Both the position numbers and the translations under genes were made by a program. Of a stretch of 64,000 nt of DNA, positions 22,582 to 32,262 are shown one piece after another (position 1 is the first letter of the stretch; each line of letters begins with the position of its first letter). The DNA comes from Polynucleobacter sp. GWA2_45_21 (lineage in GTDB: Bacteria; Pseudomonadota; Gammaproteobacteria; Burkholderiales; Burkholderiaceae). A model generated the notes under the pieces. The model saw only the letters and a list, made by a program, of their open reading frames with translations. It did not search any database and was not told where the DNA came from. Location: NCBI RefSeq assembly GCF_001830325.1, contig NZ_MHZG01000007.1, positions 28,326-92,325 of the forward strand, given 5' to 3'.

Positions 22582-22752
22582 ATGGAATTTAAAACATACA
22601 TGTGTTTAATTTGCGGTTGGGTTTATGACGAAGCTGCTGGTTTGCCTGAAGAAGGCATTGCACCAGGAACGCTTTGGAAAGACGTCCCCATGAACTGGAC
22701 TTGTCCTGAGTGCGGTGCACGCAAAGAAGACTTTGAAATGATGGCGATCTAA
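22582..22752 (+). CDS. rubA: Rubredoxin
   Basis: A 56-residue cytoplasmic iron-sulfur electron carrier with one Fe bound by four cysteines. The two knuckles CLICGW (Cys8, Cys11) and CPECG (Cys41, Cys44) are intact, with the conserved Y-D-E-A-G segment between them. The ATG at 22582 has an AGGA ribosome site nearby. An upstream TTG would add six unneeded residues. It lies 14 bases after rlmL. Its redox partner cannot be told from the context. Confidence 0.95.
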   Translation: MEFKTYMCLICGWVYDEAAGLPEEGIAPGTLWKDVPMNWTCPECGARKEDFEMMAI

Positions 22753-22806
22753 TCGCCCCAAATTAATCAATTACTAAAAATACTTTAGCGAAAGTAGGGC
22801 AGCATC

Positions 22807-24099
22807 TTGGGACAAAACGACATCTTATTTGAGCGTGCGCAAAAGACTATTCCGGGCGGGGTGAACTCGCCAGTACGAGCTTTTCGTCAGGTGGGTGGTA
22901 CCCCCCGTTTTGTCGCTAAAGCTAAAGGCCCTTATTTCTGGGATGCCGAAGGTACGCGCTACATTGATTTGATTATGTCTTGGGGCCCCATGATTGCAGG
23001 TCATGCGAATCCAGAAGTGGTTGAAGCAGTAAAGCAGGCCGCAGAAACTAGCTTTAGCTACGGCGCTCCTACCGAAGGTGAAATTGAATTAGCAGAACGC
23101 ATCTGCCAGTTAGTCCCTAGTATTGAGCAGGTGCGTATGGTTTCAAGTGGGACTGAAGCAACGATGAGTGCTTTGCGTCTCGCGCGTGGTTATACCGGTC
23201 GTGACCTCATTATTAAATTTGAAGGCTGTTATCACGGACATGCGGATAGTTTGTTAGTTAAGGCCGGTTCTGGCCTCTTGACCTTTGCGGATTCAACCCA
23301 AAACGCACCGTCATCTGGCGGTGTTCCTCATGATCTAGTAAAACATACGCTGGTGTTGCCATATAACGATGTAGCAGCGTTGAGGGAAGTTTTTCAGAAG
23401 CAGGGCGATCAAGTTGCGGCGGTGATTATTGAACCTTTTGCTGGCAATATGAATCTGATTAAACCTTCAAAAGAATTTTTATCGACTCTTCGCCAGCTTA
23501 CAAGTCAGCATGGCAGTGTATTGATTTACGACGAAGTAATGACTGGCTTCAGGGTCGCATTAGGTGGAGCCCAATCCCTTCAAGGCATTACTCCTGACCT
23601 CACTTGTCTTGGTAAGGTGATGGGTGGCGGTATGCCGATGGCTGCCTTTGGCGGTAAAAAAGAAATCATGTCTAAGCTCGCTCCGCTGGGTAACGTATAT
23701 CAGGCAGGCACCTTGTCAGGAAACCCAGTAGCAGTAGCTGCAGGCTTAAAGACCTTGGAGATTATTTCCAGAGAAGGTTTCTATGAGTGCTTGACTGGCC
23801 AAACTGAAAAGCTCATGGCAGGTTTAAAGCTCGCTGCTGACGAAGCAGGTGTGCCCTTCGCTGTGGATAGTGTTGGTGGTATGTTCGGCTTCTATTTTGC
23901 GAATGAAGTCCCAACTTCTTTTGAATCAGTGACTAAAACTGATATCGAGGCGTTTAAGAAATTCTTCCACTTGATGCTGGATCAAGGTGTTTACCTTGCA
24001 CCATCCGCTTATGAAGCTGGATTTACCTCTATTGCTCATGACAATGCAGTTCTGGAAGAGATTATTGCTGCAGCAAAATCTGCATTTAAGAAGCTGTAA
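22807..24099 (+). CDS. hemL: Glutamate-1-semialdehyde 2,1-aminomutase, TTG start
   Basis: A PLP enzyme that converts glutamate-1-semialdehyde to 5-aminolevulinate in the C5 haem pathway. The 430-residue protein shows [58 protein letters not shown] and the PLP-lysine block [17 protein letters not shown]. The start is TTG at 22807: an in-frame TAG at 22795 leaves no upstream option, and the next Met is far inside conserved sequence. This gives the usual family length. A weak AGGGC precedes it. Confidence 0.96.
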   Translation: MGQNDILFERAQKTIPGGVNSPVRAFRQVGGTPRFVAKAKGPYFWDAEGTRYIDLIMSWGPMIAGHANPEVVEAVKQAAETSFSYGAPTEGEIELAERICQLVPSIEQVRMVSSGTEATMSALRLARGYTGRDLIIKFEGCYHGHADSLLVKAGSGLLTFADSTQNAPSSGGVPHDLVKHTLVLPYNDVAALREVFQKQGDQVAAVIIEPFAGNMNLIKPSKEFLSTLRQLTSQHGSVLIYDEVMTGFRVALGGAQSLQGITPDLTCLGKVMGGGMPMAAFGGKKEIMSKLAPLGNVYQAGTLSGNPVAVAAGLKTLEIISREGFYECLTGQTEKLMAGLKLAADEAGVPFAVDSVGGMFGFYFANEVPTSFESVTKTDIEAFKKFFHLMLDQGVYLAPSAYEAGFTSIAHDNAVLEEIIAAAKSAFKKL

Positions 24100-24134
24100 G
24101 AGAATTTACTTAAGTACTAATGTAGGTAGTCGGA

Positions 24135-24974
24135 TTACATTCTGAGTGGATGGTCATAGCCATCCACTTGAATTATTCTGAGATCCTTGTTGGGCTTTCC
24201 TGAGCCTGGAATTTCCATGGCTGTGAGTTTTCCACCCCAGACGCAGCCGGTATCTAGTCCAATTACATTCTCGTGTCGCAGTAGTCCTAGAGTGGACCAG
24301 TGTCCGAAGTAAATAAGGGAGTCTTGCGTTTTTCGTTTGGGGGTTTTGAACCAGGGGATATAACCTTTGGGACCATCCTCAAAACCTTCTTTGCTCTCGA
24401 ATTCCATCGTGCCGGAGGGAGTGCAAAAGCGAATGCGAGTTAGTGCATTAGTAATGACGCGTAAACGCTCATAACCTTTAAGGGAGTTACTCCACTTAGT
24501 TGGAGTGTTGCCATACATATTTGCCAAAAAATCTTTATAGGATTTTTTGCGGAGCGCTTTTTCTACTTCTTGTGCGCATTCAATAGTTTGCTGTAGATCC
24601 CACTGAGGCAGAACCCCTGCATGAACAGTTACAACTTTTCCATTGCTGAGAGCCATCGGTCGATGTCTTAACCAATGAATCAATTCGGCTCTATCGGGAG
24701 CGTCAAGAATAGGTTGAACGGTATCTAACCCCTTAGTCTTGCGGATGCCAGCATCTACCGCAAGTAAATGGAGATCATGATTTCCTAGGATACACTCGAT
24801 GCGTTTGTCTTCTTGTAATTGCTTGAGGTAGCGCAAAGCACCTAAAGAGTCTGGGCCGCGATTGACGAGATCTCCCAAAAAAATCATCTTTGATTGAGTC
24901 GGAATTTTTTTGACGAGCGCCTTTAACGAGGGTGCACACCCTTGAATATCACCGACGGCATAAATCTTGCTCAT
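24135..24974 (-). CDS. apaH: Symmetrical diadenosine tetraphosphatase
   Basis: Hydrolyses Ap4A to two ADP and also acts on Np4-capped RNA in proteobacteria. The 279-residue metallophosphoesterase shows the ordered motifs GDIQGCAPSL, GDLVNRGPDSLG, LGNHDLHLL and the later VHAGVLPQWD. The start at 24974 places the first motif at residues 8-12, as in other ApaH proteins. It is the downstream gene of a phrB-apaH pair on the minus strand, convergent with hemL. Confidence 0.95.
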   Translation of the reverse strand: MSKIYAVGDIQGCAPSLKALVKKIPTQSKMIFLGDLVNRGPDSLGALRYLKQLQEDKRIECILGNHDLHLLAVDAGIRKTKGLDTVQPILDAPDRAELIHWLRHRPMALSNGKVVTVHAGVLPQWDLQQTIECAQEVEKALRKKSYKDFLANMYGNTPTKWSNSLKGYERLRVITNALTRIRFCTPSGTMEFESKEGFEDGPKGYIPWFKTPKRKTQDSLIYFGHWSTLGLLRHENVIGLDTGCVWGGKLTAMEIPGSGKPNKDLRIIQVDGYDHPLRM

Positions 24975-25010
24975 ACTCTATCTTAAAGCGGAACGAACTA
25001 AAGCTCGTGA

Positions 25011-26501
25011 TTAAGTTGCAGAATCCTCAGAAGTCACTTTTTTAACTACGCTATAGCGCACCAAAGTCTTTTTACGTGCTTCATCATGATTCACGATGGG
25101 AAGGGGGTAGTCACGACCCAGCAGAATGCCGGCAGCTTCCAGTTCAATATGACCGGCTTCCCAAGGCGCATGAACAGACTTCCTGGAAAGCTTGTCCAGT
25201 TGAGGTAAGTAGCGACGGATAAATTTTCCCTCGGGATCAAATTTCTGGGATTGGGTGATTGGATTAAAGATGCGGAAATAGGGTTGCGCATCGCATCCCG
25301 AAGAAGAGGCCCATTGCCAGCCACCATTATTGGAAGATAGCTCAAAGTCATTGAGGTGTTTTGCAAAATACATCTCACCCCAGCGCCAATCAATTCCTAG
25401 ATCTTTAGTCAGAAAGCTGGCTACCACCATCCGTAAGCGGTTATGCATATATCCGCTTTGATTCAGTTGATGCATGGCTGCATCTACCAATGGATAACCT
25501 GTTTTTCCATCACACCAGGCTTTGAATAACTTCTTGGCAGTGGCACCGCTTTCCCATTCGATATTGTCATAGTCAGGCTTGAAGGCTGCGCCTTCAGCAA
25601 GGCGTGGATGATTGGCCAAAATCATGAAATAAAAATCACGCCAGATCAACTCGCTTAACCAAATCGTCGCACCCATACTGCCAGCAAGCATGCGGCGATG
25701 AGCCTCGCGCACTAAACCCCTAATGGAGAGCATGCCAAAGCGCAGATGGGTGGATAGATAACTCACACCCTTAATCGCAGGGAAATCTCGGCCAATTTGA
25801 TATTGATCTATGCGGTGGAGGAAATCCTCTAAGAAGCTTTGGCCACCTTCAGATCCTGGTGGTAGATAGGTTTCAATACCTGTTGGGCTAAAGCCCATAG
25901 ACTCTAGTGATGGGAGAGGGGATTCCAAAGTGCTTGGGATGGCTGCGAATTGCCCTTTTTTGGGTGTGCAGTCATAGGCCGCAATATCTTTTTCTTGTAG
26001 CGTCTTGAGCCAATTATTTTTGTATGGCGTGAAGATTGAGAACACCGTATTGGAATTGGTGAGAATTTCTTTCTTCTCAAAGATGACTTGATCCTTGAAG
26101 GTCTCCAATTCAATACCGAGCTTCTCTAATGATTTTGCAACAGAGGCATCGCGCGCAATTGCTGATGGCTCATAGTCGTGATTGGTGTAAACGGTATTAA
26201 CACCCAATGTCTCCGCAATCTTCGGAATGCAGATAGTGGGCTTACCAAACTGAACAATCAGTCCGCCGCCCTGTTTGCGCAACTGTGCATCGATTTGTTG
26301 TAAGCCCTGCCAAATGAAATCGACGCGTCGATCGTGCGTTAAAGCACCGCTCGCCTGATCATCGACCTTCAGCGGTTCAAGGATCTCAGTATCGAAGATG
26401 AAGGTCATCCAGACCTGGGTGTTATTGGTAAGGGCGTGGTGAAGCGCTGCATTGTCATAGAGACGCAGGTCGCGACGGAGCCAAACGAGAGCTTTTTGCA
26501 T
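25011..26501 (-). CDS. phrB: Deoxyribodipyrimidine photolyase
   Basis: Repairs cyclobutane pyrimidine dimers using light and FAD. The 496-residue protein has the N-terminal antenna domain (ALVWLRRDLRLYDNAAL) and the C-terminal FAD/DNA-binding domain. The latter includes MHNRLRMVVASFLTKDLGIDW, the tryptophan-rich LSSNNGGWQWASSSGCDAQP and FRIFNPITQSQKFDP. These features fit class I CPD photolyase rather than the plant cryptochrome type. A light-exposed surface-water habitat would fit. It is followed by apaH on the same strand. Confidence 0.95.
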   Translation of the reverse strand: MQKALVWLRRDLRLYDNAALHHALTNNTQVWMTFIFDTEILEPLKVDDQASGALTHDRRVDFIWQGLQQIDAQLRKQGGGLIVQFGKPTICIPKIAETLGVNTVYTNHDYEPSAIARDASVAKSLEKLGIELETFKDQVIFEKKEILTNSNTVFSIFTPYKNNWLKTLQEKDIAAYDCTPKKGQFAAIPSTLESPLPSLESMGFSPTGIETYLPPGSEGGQSFLEDFLHRIDQYQIGRDFPAIKGVSYLSTHLRFGMLSIRGLVREAHRRMLAGSMGATIWLSELIWRDFYFMILANHPRLAEGAAFKPDYDNIEWESGATAKKLFKAWCDGKTGYPLVDAAMHQLNQSGYMHNRLRMVVASFLTKDLGIDWRWGEMYFAKHLNDFELSSNNGGWQWASSSGCDAQPYFRIFNPITQSQKFDPEGKFIRRYLPQLDKLSRKSVHAPWEAGHIELEAAGILLGRDYPLPIVNHDEARKKTLVRYSVVKKVTSEDSAT

Positions 26502-26580
26502 AGCCCCTATATTAGGGCTTATTGAAGACCTTCGCTGGGCTTGCGAGTAATATCCTGCTTATTAAATAGACTGATAGCTA

Positions 26581-27399
26581 ATGGATACATTATTTTTCAT
26601 ATTTTCAAAAGTGGTGCAGTTTTGCATTGAGCCACTTAATTGGTTGATTGTTTTTGTAGTACTCAGCCTGTTATTTCTGAGTCTTAGAAAAACCCATTTG
26701 TGCAAACGATTCTTGCTACTCGCTTTGGCAGACTTATTGCTGGTTGGATGGTTGCCCACTTCTGAAGTCCTTTTAAGAACTCTCGAAGATAGCGTGCCCA
26801 AGGTTCAGCTTGCGCAGATGTCAGAGGCGGACTTTGGTGGGATCATTATTTTGGGCGGTGCCATTGAGGGCGGCGAGATTGCAGTGGATCGTGGTGAGAT
26901 ATCAATCTATTCCTCGGCTGAGCGTGTCACCAAAGCCTTTGAGCTTATTCGTAAGTATCCCGATCTCCCTTTTATTTTTAGCGGCTTCTCCGGGCGCCTC
27001 TCTCCCAAGGGCATTTCAGAGGCGGATGCCTTCAAACAGCTGGTAGCGGAGCAGGGTTTGCCAGATAAAAACGCCCATTATGAAAATCAATCTCGTAATA
27101 CTTATGAAAATGTCATATTGATGAGGCCCATGATCTTGGACTTGGGAGCTAAAGCTGCCAAAGAGGCTGATGCATCCCCAAAACCTTGGCTACTGATTAC
27201 TTCGGCATCACATATGTATAGGTCGGTAAAGATTTTCCAAAAACAGGGGGTTGAGGTGATTCCGGTTCCAGTGGACTACCAAACTAGTAGCCAGCTACGC
27301 TGGGGTAAGTTTGACCTGGAGGATGGTGTGCAAAACTGGAATAAGGCGATGCATGAAGGGATTGGGCTTTTAGCCTATTGGATTACTGGAAAGATCTAG
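26581..27399 (+). CDS. YdcF/ElyC-like DUF218 membrane protein
   Basis: The 272-residue protein has two N-terminal membrane helices (about 8-35 and 42-62) and a periplasmic DUF218 domain with GGIIILGGAIEGG, IFSGFSG, ENQSRNTYENV and LITSASHMYRS. ElyC of E. coli has this layout and affects undecaprenyl-phosphate-dependent envelope synthesis, but the enzymatic activity of the family is unsettled. It stands between phrB (divergent) and yqgE. The ATG at 26581 starts directly before the hydrophobic segment. Confidence 0.85.
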   Translation: MDTLFFIFSKVVQFCIEPLNWLIVFVVLSLLFLSLRKTHLCKRFLLLALADLLLVGWLPTSEVLLRTLEDSVPKVQLAQMSEADFGGIIILGGAIEGGEIAVDRGEISIYSSAERVTKAFELIRKYPDLPFIFSGFSGRLSPKGISEADAFKQLVAEQGLPDKNAHYENQSRNTYENVILMRPMILDLGAKAAKEADASPKPWLLITSASHMYRSVKIFQKQGVEVIPVPVDYQTSSQLRWGKFDLEDGVQNWNKAMHEGIGLLAYWITGKI

Positions 27400-27432
27400 C
27401 TCAGGCGGGGGAATTCGGTAAAATAAACCCAC

Positions 27433-28098
27433 ATGAATATGGCTAAAAAAGCCCCTGTGGGTCAAGCTACAACGCCCGCCCAGACTACCCAAGCTTCTGC
27501 TATTGGGTCCTCAATTGCTTACTCTGCTGATCATCTAGCAAACCAATTTTTAATTGCCATGCCAGGGATGGTTGACCCCAATTTTGCGGGTTCTGTCATT
27601 TATCTTTTTGAGCATACCGAGCGGGGTGCCATGGGATTGGTGATCAATCGCCCGACCGAGCTTGATATGGGTGCCTTATTTGAAAAAATTGAGGTCAAGC
27701 TGGAAGCTGAGCCAGTATCGGTTCAGCCGGTCTATTTTGGCGGCCCAGTGCAAATTGAGCGCGGCTTTGTCTTGCATGAGCCCACTACGGAGGTGGCTTA
27801 CAGCTCTTCCTTGGCGGTTCCGGGCGGTCTAACCATGACTACATCTAAGGATGTGCTTGAGGCGGTGGCAGCCGGTTCTGGGCCGAGTAAATTCTTGATG
27901 ACTTTGGGTTATGCGGGTTGGAGCGCTGGACAGCTTGAAGAAGAGATTACTCTTAATGGTTGGATAAACGTGCCCCTGTCCCAGCAACAAATGATTGAAA
28001 TTATTTTTAATACGCCTTCTAGCCAGCGCTATGAAAGGACGATGAGCCTTTTGGGATTTGACCCCTCTCATTTATCGGGTGAGGCAGGGCATGCCTAA
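27433..28098 (+). CDS. yqgE: YqgE/AlgH family protein (UPF0301)
   Basis: A conserved cytoplasmic protein of unknown biochemical role. Residues about 35-220 form the UPF0301 domain, with FLIAMPGMVDPNFAGSVIYL, EHTERGAMGLVINRP, VYFGGPVQIERGFVLH and LGYAGWSAGQLEEEI. The first ~30 residues are Ala/Thr/Gln-rich and not conserved. ATG at 27433 or 27439 is possible. Its stop overlaps the ruvX start by eight bases, and the order yqgE-ruvX is widely conserved. Confidence 0.93.
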   Translation: MNMAKKAPVGQATTPAQTTQASAIGSSIAYSADHLANQFLIAMPGMVDPNFAGSVIYLFEHTERGAMGLVINRPTELDMGALFEKIEVKLEAEPVSVQPVYFGGPVQIERGFVLHEPTTEVAYSSSLAVPGGLTMTTSKDVLEAVAAGSGPSKFLMTLGYAGWSAGQLEEEITLNGWINVPLSQQQMIEIIFNTPSSQRYERTMSLLGFDPSHLSGEAGHA

Positions 28099-28516
28099 GG
28101 GTGCCAAGATGGATAAGGGGCTCACCATCATGGCTTTTGACTATGGCACACGGCGTATTGGTGTTGCTGTTGGCAATACTCTGACTAAAGCCGGTCAGCC
28201 TTTGAAGATGATTGCGGAGCCATCCGAGGATGTGCGTTTTAGAGCTATTCAGACTCTCATTAAAGAGTGGCAACCGAATAGCTTGGTGGTGGGCCTGCCA
28301 TGCCATCCTGACGGTACTGAGCATGAAATGAGTGCTAAGGCCCGTCGCTTTGGTAATCAGTTGAACGGACGTTTTCAGTTGCCGGTGGAGTGGGTGGATG
28401 AGCGTTATACCTCGGCGGTTTTGGAGGGTGAGCCTGATATGCGAGACAATTTGGATGCCGAGTCTGCGGCCTTGATTTTGGAGCAGTATTTTCTTGAGAA
28501 GAATTGGATTAGTTGA
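28091..28516 (+). CDS. ruvX: Putative Holliday junction resolvase / pre-16S rRNA nuclease (YqgF)
   Basis: An RNase H-fold nuclease; in E. coli the family processes the 5' end of 16S rRNA. The start at 28091 gives 141 residues and lies inside the yqgE stop region (8-base overlap). Motifs are AFDYGTRRIGVAVG with the first acidic residue, LVVGLPCHPDGTEHEMSAK, and DERYTSAVLE plus a C-terminal acidic segment (NLDAESAALIL). All active-site acids expected of the family are visible. pyrR begins one base after its stop. Confidence 0.93.
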   Translation: MPKGAKMDKGLTIMAFDYGTRRIGVAVGNTLTKAGQPLKMIAEPSEDVRFRAIQTLIKEWQPNSLVVGLPCHPDGTEHEMSAKARRFGNQLNGRFQLPVEWVDERYTSAVLEGEPDMRDNLDAESAALILEQYFLEKNWIS

Positions 28517-28517
28517 G

Positions 28518-29024
28518 ATGAATGCAGAGCAGTCCTATCTGAAATTACTAGAGACTTTGAGTCAGCGAAAAAAGGCTGGTGACTCATTTGATTTGGCTGG
28601 TCTTGCAATGGGTGGTGCTTGGATCGCAGAACGCTTGGCAAAGGATCTCAATTTATCTCACTATGGCGTGATTAATGTGGCATTTCATCGGGATGATTAT
28701 GCTGAGAAGGGGATGACTGCACTACGCACTGCCAGCACCATGTCTACCCATCTTCCTTTTGAGGTCAATGGCGCAAACATTATTTTGATCGACGATGTTT
28801 TGCTGACTGGTCGTACAGTTCGTGCAGCACTCAATGAGTTATTTGATTTTGGTAGGCCGGCAAAGGTGGAGCTAATGGTTTTAGCTGATCGTGACGATCG
28901 AGAATTGCCCATAGCGGCTGACTTTGTGGGAGAGCGAGTGACCATTCCCGACAATCAAATTTTAGTTTTAGAAAAAGATGGTGCTGGCAAGTTCAGCTTC
29001 CAGTTAGAGGAGCGTGCAGAATGA
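28518..29024 (+). CDS. pyrR: PyrR: uracil phosphoribosyltransferase / pyr regulator family
   Basis: A PyrR-type phosphoribosyltransferase of 168 residues. The PRPP loop [18 protein letters not shown] is intact, along with [13 protein letters not shown] near the N terminus and the HRDDY segment. In Gram-positive bacteria PyrR binds pyr mRNA. I see no attenuator leader here, so a regulatory or salvage role in this organism is inferred from family and position. The start at 28518 is chosen because the eight codons upstream would overlap ruvX. The stop overlaps the pyrB start (ATGA). Confidence 0.92.
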   Translation: MNAEQSYLKLLETLSQRKKAGDSFDLAGLAMGGAWIAERLAKDLNLSHYGVINVAFHRDDYAEKGMTALRTASTMSTHLPFEVNGANIILIDDVLLTGRTVRAALNELFDFGRPAKVELMVLADRDDRELPIAADFVGERVTIPDNQILVLEKDGAGKFSFQLEERAE

Positions 29025-30001
29025 GTGGCATTAATAATTCAGTGATTACTCCGGTAAATCAATTTAATGCCGCTGGTGAGTTAACCCACTTATTGACTTT
29101 AGAGGGTTTGCCAAAAGAGCACATTCTCCACATTCTCGATACTGCTCAGCAGTTTGTGAGCATTACCGATCCTGCTAGAGAGGTAAAAAAAGTGCCGCTC
29201 CTTCGTGGCAAGAGTGTATTCAACTTGTTCTTTGAAAACTCTACGCGTACACGTACCACTTTTGAAATTGCTGCAAAGCGTTTATCAGCTGATGTGATTA
29301 ATTTAGATATCTCCACGTCTTCAACGGCTAAAGGTGAGAGCCTCTTAGATACGATTGATAACTTAGTGGCAATGCAGGCAGATATTTTTGTAGTGCGCCA
29401 TGGTGTTTCTAGAGCGCCGATTGAAATTGCTCAGCATGTGCCTGCCCATGTCCATGTGGTTAATGCCGGTGATGGTAGTCACCAACATCCAACTCAAGGT
29501 CTGCTGGATATGTACACGATGCGCCACTTTAAGAAAGACTTTAGCGGTCTGAAGGTGGCGATTGTAGGGGACATTGTTCATAGTCGTGTTGCTAAATCGA
29601 ATATCTGTGCTTTGAGAACTTTAGGTTGCACGGATATTCGTGCAATTGGTCCTGAGAGTCTTTTACCAAGCGACCTAGATATGTTGGGTGTGAAGGTTTT
29701 CCACAGTATGGAAGAGGGTTTAAAGGGGGTTGATGTGGTCATGACCTTACGCATCCAGAAGGAGCGCATGGAGGTAGGTCAAGTCCCAGAAGGCGATGCG
29801 TTCTTTAGTCAGTATGGACTAACGCCAACGCGTTTGGCTTTGGCTAAACCCGATGCTATTGTGATGCATCCAGGCCCCATGAATCGCGGTGTAGAAATTG
29901 ACTCTGCTGTAGCCGATGGCCCTCAGTCAGTTATTCTGAATCAGGTCACCTTTGGTATTGCGGTGCGCATGGCGGTAATGTCCATCGTAGCGGGCAATTA
30001 G
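29021..30001 (+). CDS. pyrB: Aspartate carbamoyltransferase, catalytic chain
   Basis: Condenses carbamoyl phosphate and aspartate in pyrimidine synthesis. The 326-residue protein shows [19 protein letters not shown], the SST-type segment [26 protein letters not shown] and [13 protein letters not shown]. Translational coupling to pyrR is indicated by the four-base overlap. In many relatives a dihydroorotase-like pyrC follows. Here the next gene, 24 bases downstream, is a glycosyltransferase, so pyrB marks the border of the glycan locus. Confidence 0.97.
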   Translation: MSGINNSVITPVNQFNAAGELTHLLTLEGLPKEHILHILDTAQQFVSITDPAREVKKVPLLRGKSVFNLFFENSTRTRTTFEIAAKRLSADVINLDISTSSTAKGESLLDTIDNLVAMQADIFVVRHGVSRAPIEIAQHVPAHVHVVNAGDGSHQHPTQGLLDMYTMRHFKKDFSGLKVAIVGDIVHSRVAKSNICALRTLGCTDIRAIGPESLLPSDLDMLGVKVFHSMEEGLKGVDVVMTLRIQKERMEVGQVPEGDAFFSQYGLTPTRLALAKPDAIVMHPGPMNRGVEIDSAVADGPQSVILNQVTFGIAVRMAVMSIVAGN

Positions 30002-30025
30002 TCGACATTAAGAGCAATAGCGCTA

Positions 30026-31351
30026 ATGCAAAAAAAGAACTGGTTAATTCTGTCTCATGGTTTTAATATGGATGGACGTGCTTCTAGTCAGACAATTACG
30101 GACAAGATGCCCTATCTCTTGTCTGCTGGCGTAGCACCTGTAGTGTTTAGTGCAATTACTGGAATCAAAGACCAACGCTTTCCGCATCGTCAATTCTTAG
30201 CTTGGGGCCCTGCAGCATTTAGGTTTGACTTTCGTCATTGGATTGCGAACCAATATGGTAGGGGCTTTATCTATAAGCTATTGACAAGAACTGTCTCAAT
30301 CTTATTAGCCCCTTTTATTGGCCTTGAGAAATTGATCTTAGGATATTCAAGTCAATGGTCTTGGGCAATGCCTGCATTTATACATGGTTATAAATTAATT
30401 CGCTCTCAAAAGATTGATCTTGTTTATTCAACAGGCGGGGCTTGGTCGGCGCACTTAGCGGGACTATGGTTAAAGCAGTTTACTGGCGTTAAGTGGATTG
30501 TTGAGATTCATGATCCTTTAGTCATTCGCAAGAGTCCGGTTGATGAGGGCTCCGAGGAGCCAAAAAATAGAGATGCACGCTTTCGGCATTATTTAGAAAG
30601 ACAAATCATTCGTCATGCTGATTTTGCTTGGTGGTTTACCGATGGAGCCGTGCACTATGCGAAAGCTAGAAACCCAAATTTAAATACGGTAGGTAATGCC
30701 CACGGTTTTATGGTGCTTCCGGGTGCAGAGCCCCCTGGAGGTTTATCTGCTGCAAAGCCTCATGTATACAGTGATACGTTAAATTTATCTCACTCGGGAT
30801 CTTTAGCAAAAGATCGCTCACTCTCTACTATCTTAAATGCTCTAGAGGGATTATTTCGGAAATATCCAAACGCTAGAGAACATATTCGCGTGCATGCCTA
30901 TGGCGCCGCCTTGGATGTGTTAACAGTAGAGGCATTAAACCGACTGGGGTATACAGATATACTGATTGCTCATGGCCGTCTTGAAAGGGATCCTACTTCT
31001 GGTAAATCTGGTCGCGCGAGAGTGGTTGAAAAAATGCAAGAAGCTGACGTATTGATTTTGCTTCATGGCAATGATGAGTGGTGTGCTGAGTACATTCCCT
31101 CCAAATTTTATGAATATTTGTGGACTGGACGCCCCATTTGGGGAATTACCCATAGAAATCCTCAGCTTGACGAAATGCTTGATGCACGAGGTGCCTATTT
31201 AAGTCATGAGGGTGATACCGCTGGAATTGAGATGGCGCTTGAAAGAATTTGGTTAGACTGGCAGGAGCACCGCTTAATTGAGCCAAAATGGCTTCCATTG
31301 GGGGTTGATCAGGCAGTTGAGAGAATTCTGTCTGAGATTGAATGCAAATAG
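30026..31351 (+). CDS. GT-B-fold glycosyltransferase, first gene of the glycan locus
   Basis: The 441-residue protein has no signal peptide and looks cytoplasmic or membrane-associated. An N-terminal half contains LVYSTGGAWSAHLAGLW and the segment WIVEIHDPLVIRK. The C-terminal half contains HSGSLAKDRSLSTILNAL and the acceptor/donor region VLILLHGNDEWCAEYIPSKF with GRPIWGITHRNP. This layout fits a GT4-like retaining glycosyltransferase. The sugar and acceptor are not predictable. It overlaps the next gene by ten bases and begins a run of glycan genes in the same direction. Confidence 0.75.
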   Translation: MQKKNWLILSHGFNMDGRASSQTITDKMPYLLSAGVAPVVFSAITGIKDQRFPHRQFLAWGPAAFRFDFRHWIANQYGRGFIYKLLTRTVSILLAPFIGLEKLILGYSSQWSWAMPAFIHGYKLIRSQKIDLVYSTGGAWSAHLAGLWLKQFTGVKWIVEIHDPLVIRKSPVDEGSEEPKNRDARFRHYLERQIIRHADFAWWFTDGAVHYAKARNPNLNTVGNAHGFMVLPGAEPPGGLSAAKPHVYSDTLNLSHSGSLAKDRSLSTILNALEGLFRKYPNAREHIRVHAYGAALDVLTVEALNRLGYTDILIAHGRLERDPTSGKSGRARVVEKMQEADVLILLHGNDEWCAEYIPSKFYEYLWTGRPIWGITHRNPQLDEMLDARGAYLSHEGDTAGIEMALERIWLDWQEHRLIEPKWLPLGVDQAVERILSEIECK

Positions 31352-32262
31352 GAAATCGATTGAAAGACTTCGTCCTCTACTGCAAGTCATATCGCAATGA
31401 TTTTTTGCGTCTTAAGAGGCTGCTTTCATCTATTGAGCAATTTAATAAAGATGGCTTACCGTTTTACATTTCGACCCCCAGAGCTGATAAAGGTTTATTG
31501 GATCAGATACTGGGAAATCTAGGTAACTATCAGTGGATTGCAGACGAGGAAATTGTTACTGCTAATCCAAGTGCCTCTTTAGACAAATATCAGGCGATGC
31601 CCGGTAGTTCATCACAGGCTATTGTGAAATCCGAGTTTTGGAGGATGAATTTAGCAAAAAATTATTTATGTCTGGATTCGGATTGCGTATTTATCCGACC
31701 ATTTTTTTTGTCTGATTTCATGGGATCTGATGGCATTCCATTTACGGTGCTTCATCAAAATAAAGAATATTTCCAGCTTGCTCAAAATCGGGGTCATTCT
31801 AGAGTGCAGGCCAATTTGAAATCAGAGGCACAAAAAGTGCAGGCATTATTTGAAAGATCGGGACCGGAATTTTATTGTGCACCAGCCCCATTTATTTGGT
31901 CAGCAAAAGTTTGGGAGTCTTTTGATCAACATTATTTAAAACCCAAAGGGCTAACAATCTGGGATATAAAAATACCTGATTATCCTGAGACTTTAATTTA
32001 TGGTGAGGCCTTGCTAAAGTATCGAGCTATTCCTTTGATCGCCATTGAGCCTTTATTTAGGGTCTATCACTACGATTGGCAGTATTTCTTGATGAGGCGT
32101 CTAGGCGAAAATGAGGAAAAGCTCAAATCAAATTATCTTGGTGTCTTGTATCAGTCTAACTGGGAATCTAATATGAATGCAGTGGGTGATCAGAAATCTC
32201 TGCCACCCCGTCTATTAAAACGTAGCAAAAGATTTTTGCGTTATTTGCAGAGTTATTTCTAA
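31342..32262 (+). CDS. DUF6492-like putative glycosyltransferase
   Basis: The 306-residue protein starts FVLYCKSYRNDFLRLKRL and contains a DXD-type motif in LCLDSDCVFIRPFF, expected for a GT-A fold that binds a nucleotide sugar and metal. A later conserved-looking block is IKIPDYPETLIYGEALLKY. These features resemble DUF6492 proteins found in polysaccharide loci. Biochemical function is unproven. It overlaps its neighbours by ten bases upstream and one base downstream (TAATG), so the three genes are translationally coupled. Confidence 0.7.
   Translation: MQIGNRLKDFVLYCKSYRNDFLRLKRLLSSIEQFNKDGLPFYISTPRADKGLLDQILGNLGNYQWIADEEIVTANPSASLDKYQAMPGSSSQAIVKSEFWRMNLAKNYLCLDSDCVFIRPFFLSDFMGSDGIPFTVLHQNKEYFQLAQNRGHSRVQANLKSEAQKVQALFERSGPEFYCAPAPFIWSAKVWESFDQHYLKPKGLTIWDIKIPDYPETLIYGEALLKYRAIPLIAIEPLFRVYHYDWQYFLMRRLGENEEKLKSNYLGVLYQSNWESNMNAVGDQKSLPPRLLKRSKRFLRYLQSYF

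Noticed and set aside
28000..28520. PyrR-dependent attenuator before pyrR-pyrB
   Set aside because: ruvX coding sequence runs to one base before pyrR, leaving no leader in which an anti-terminator/terminator pair could form.
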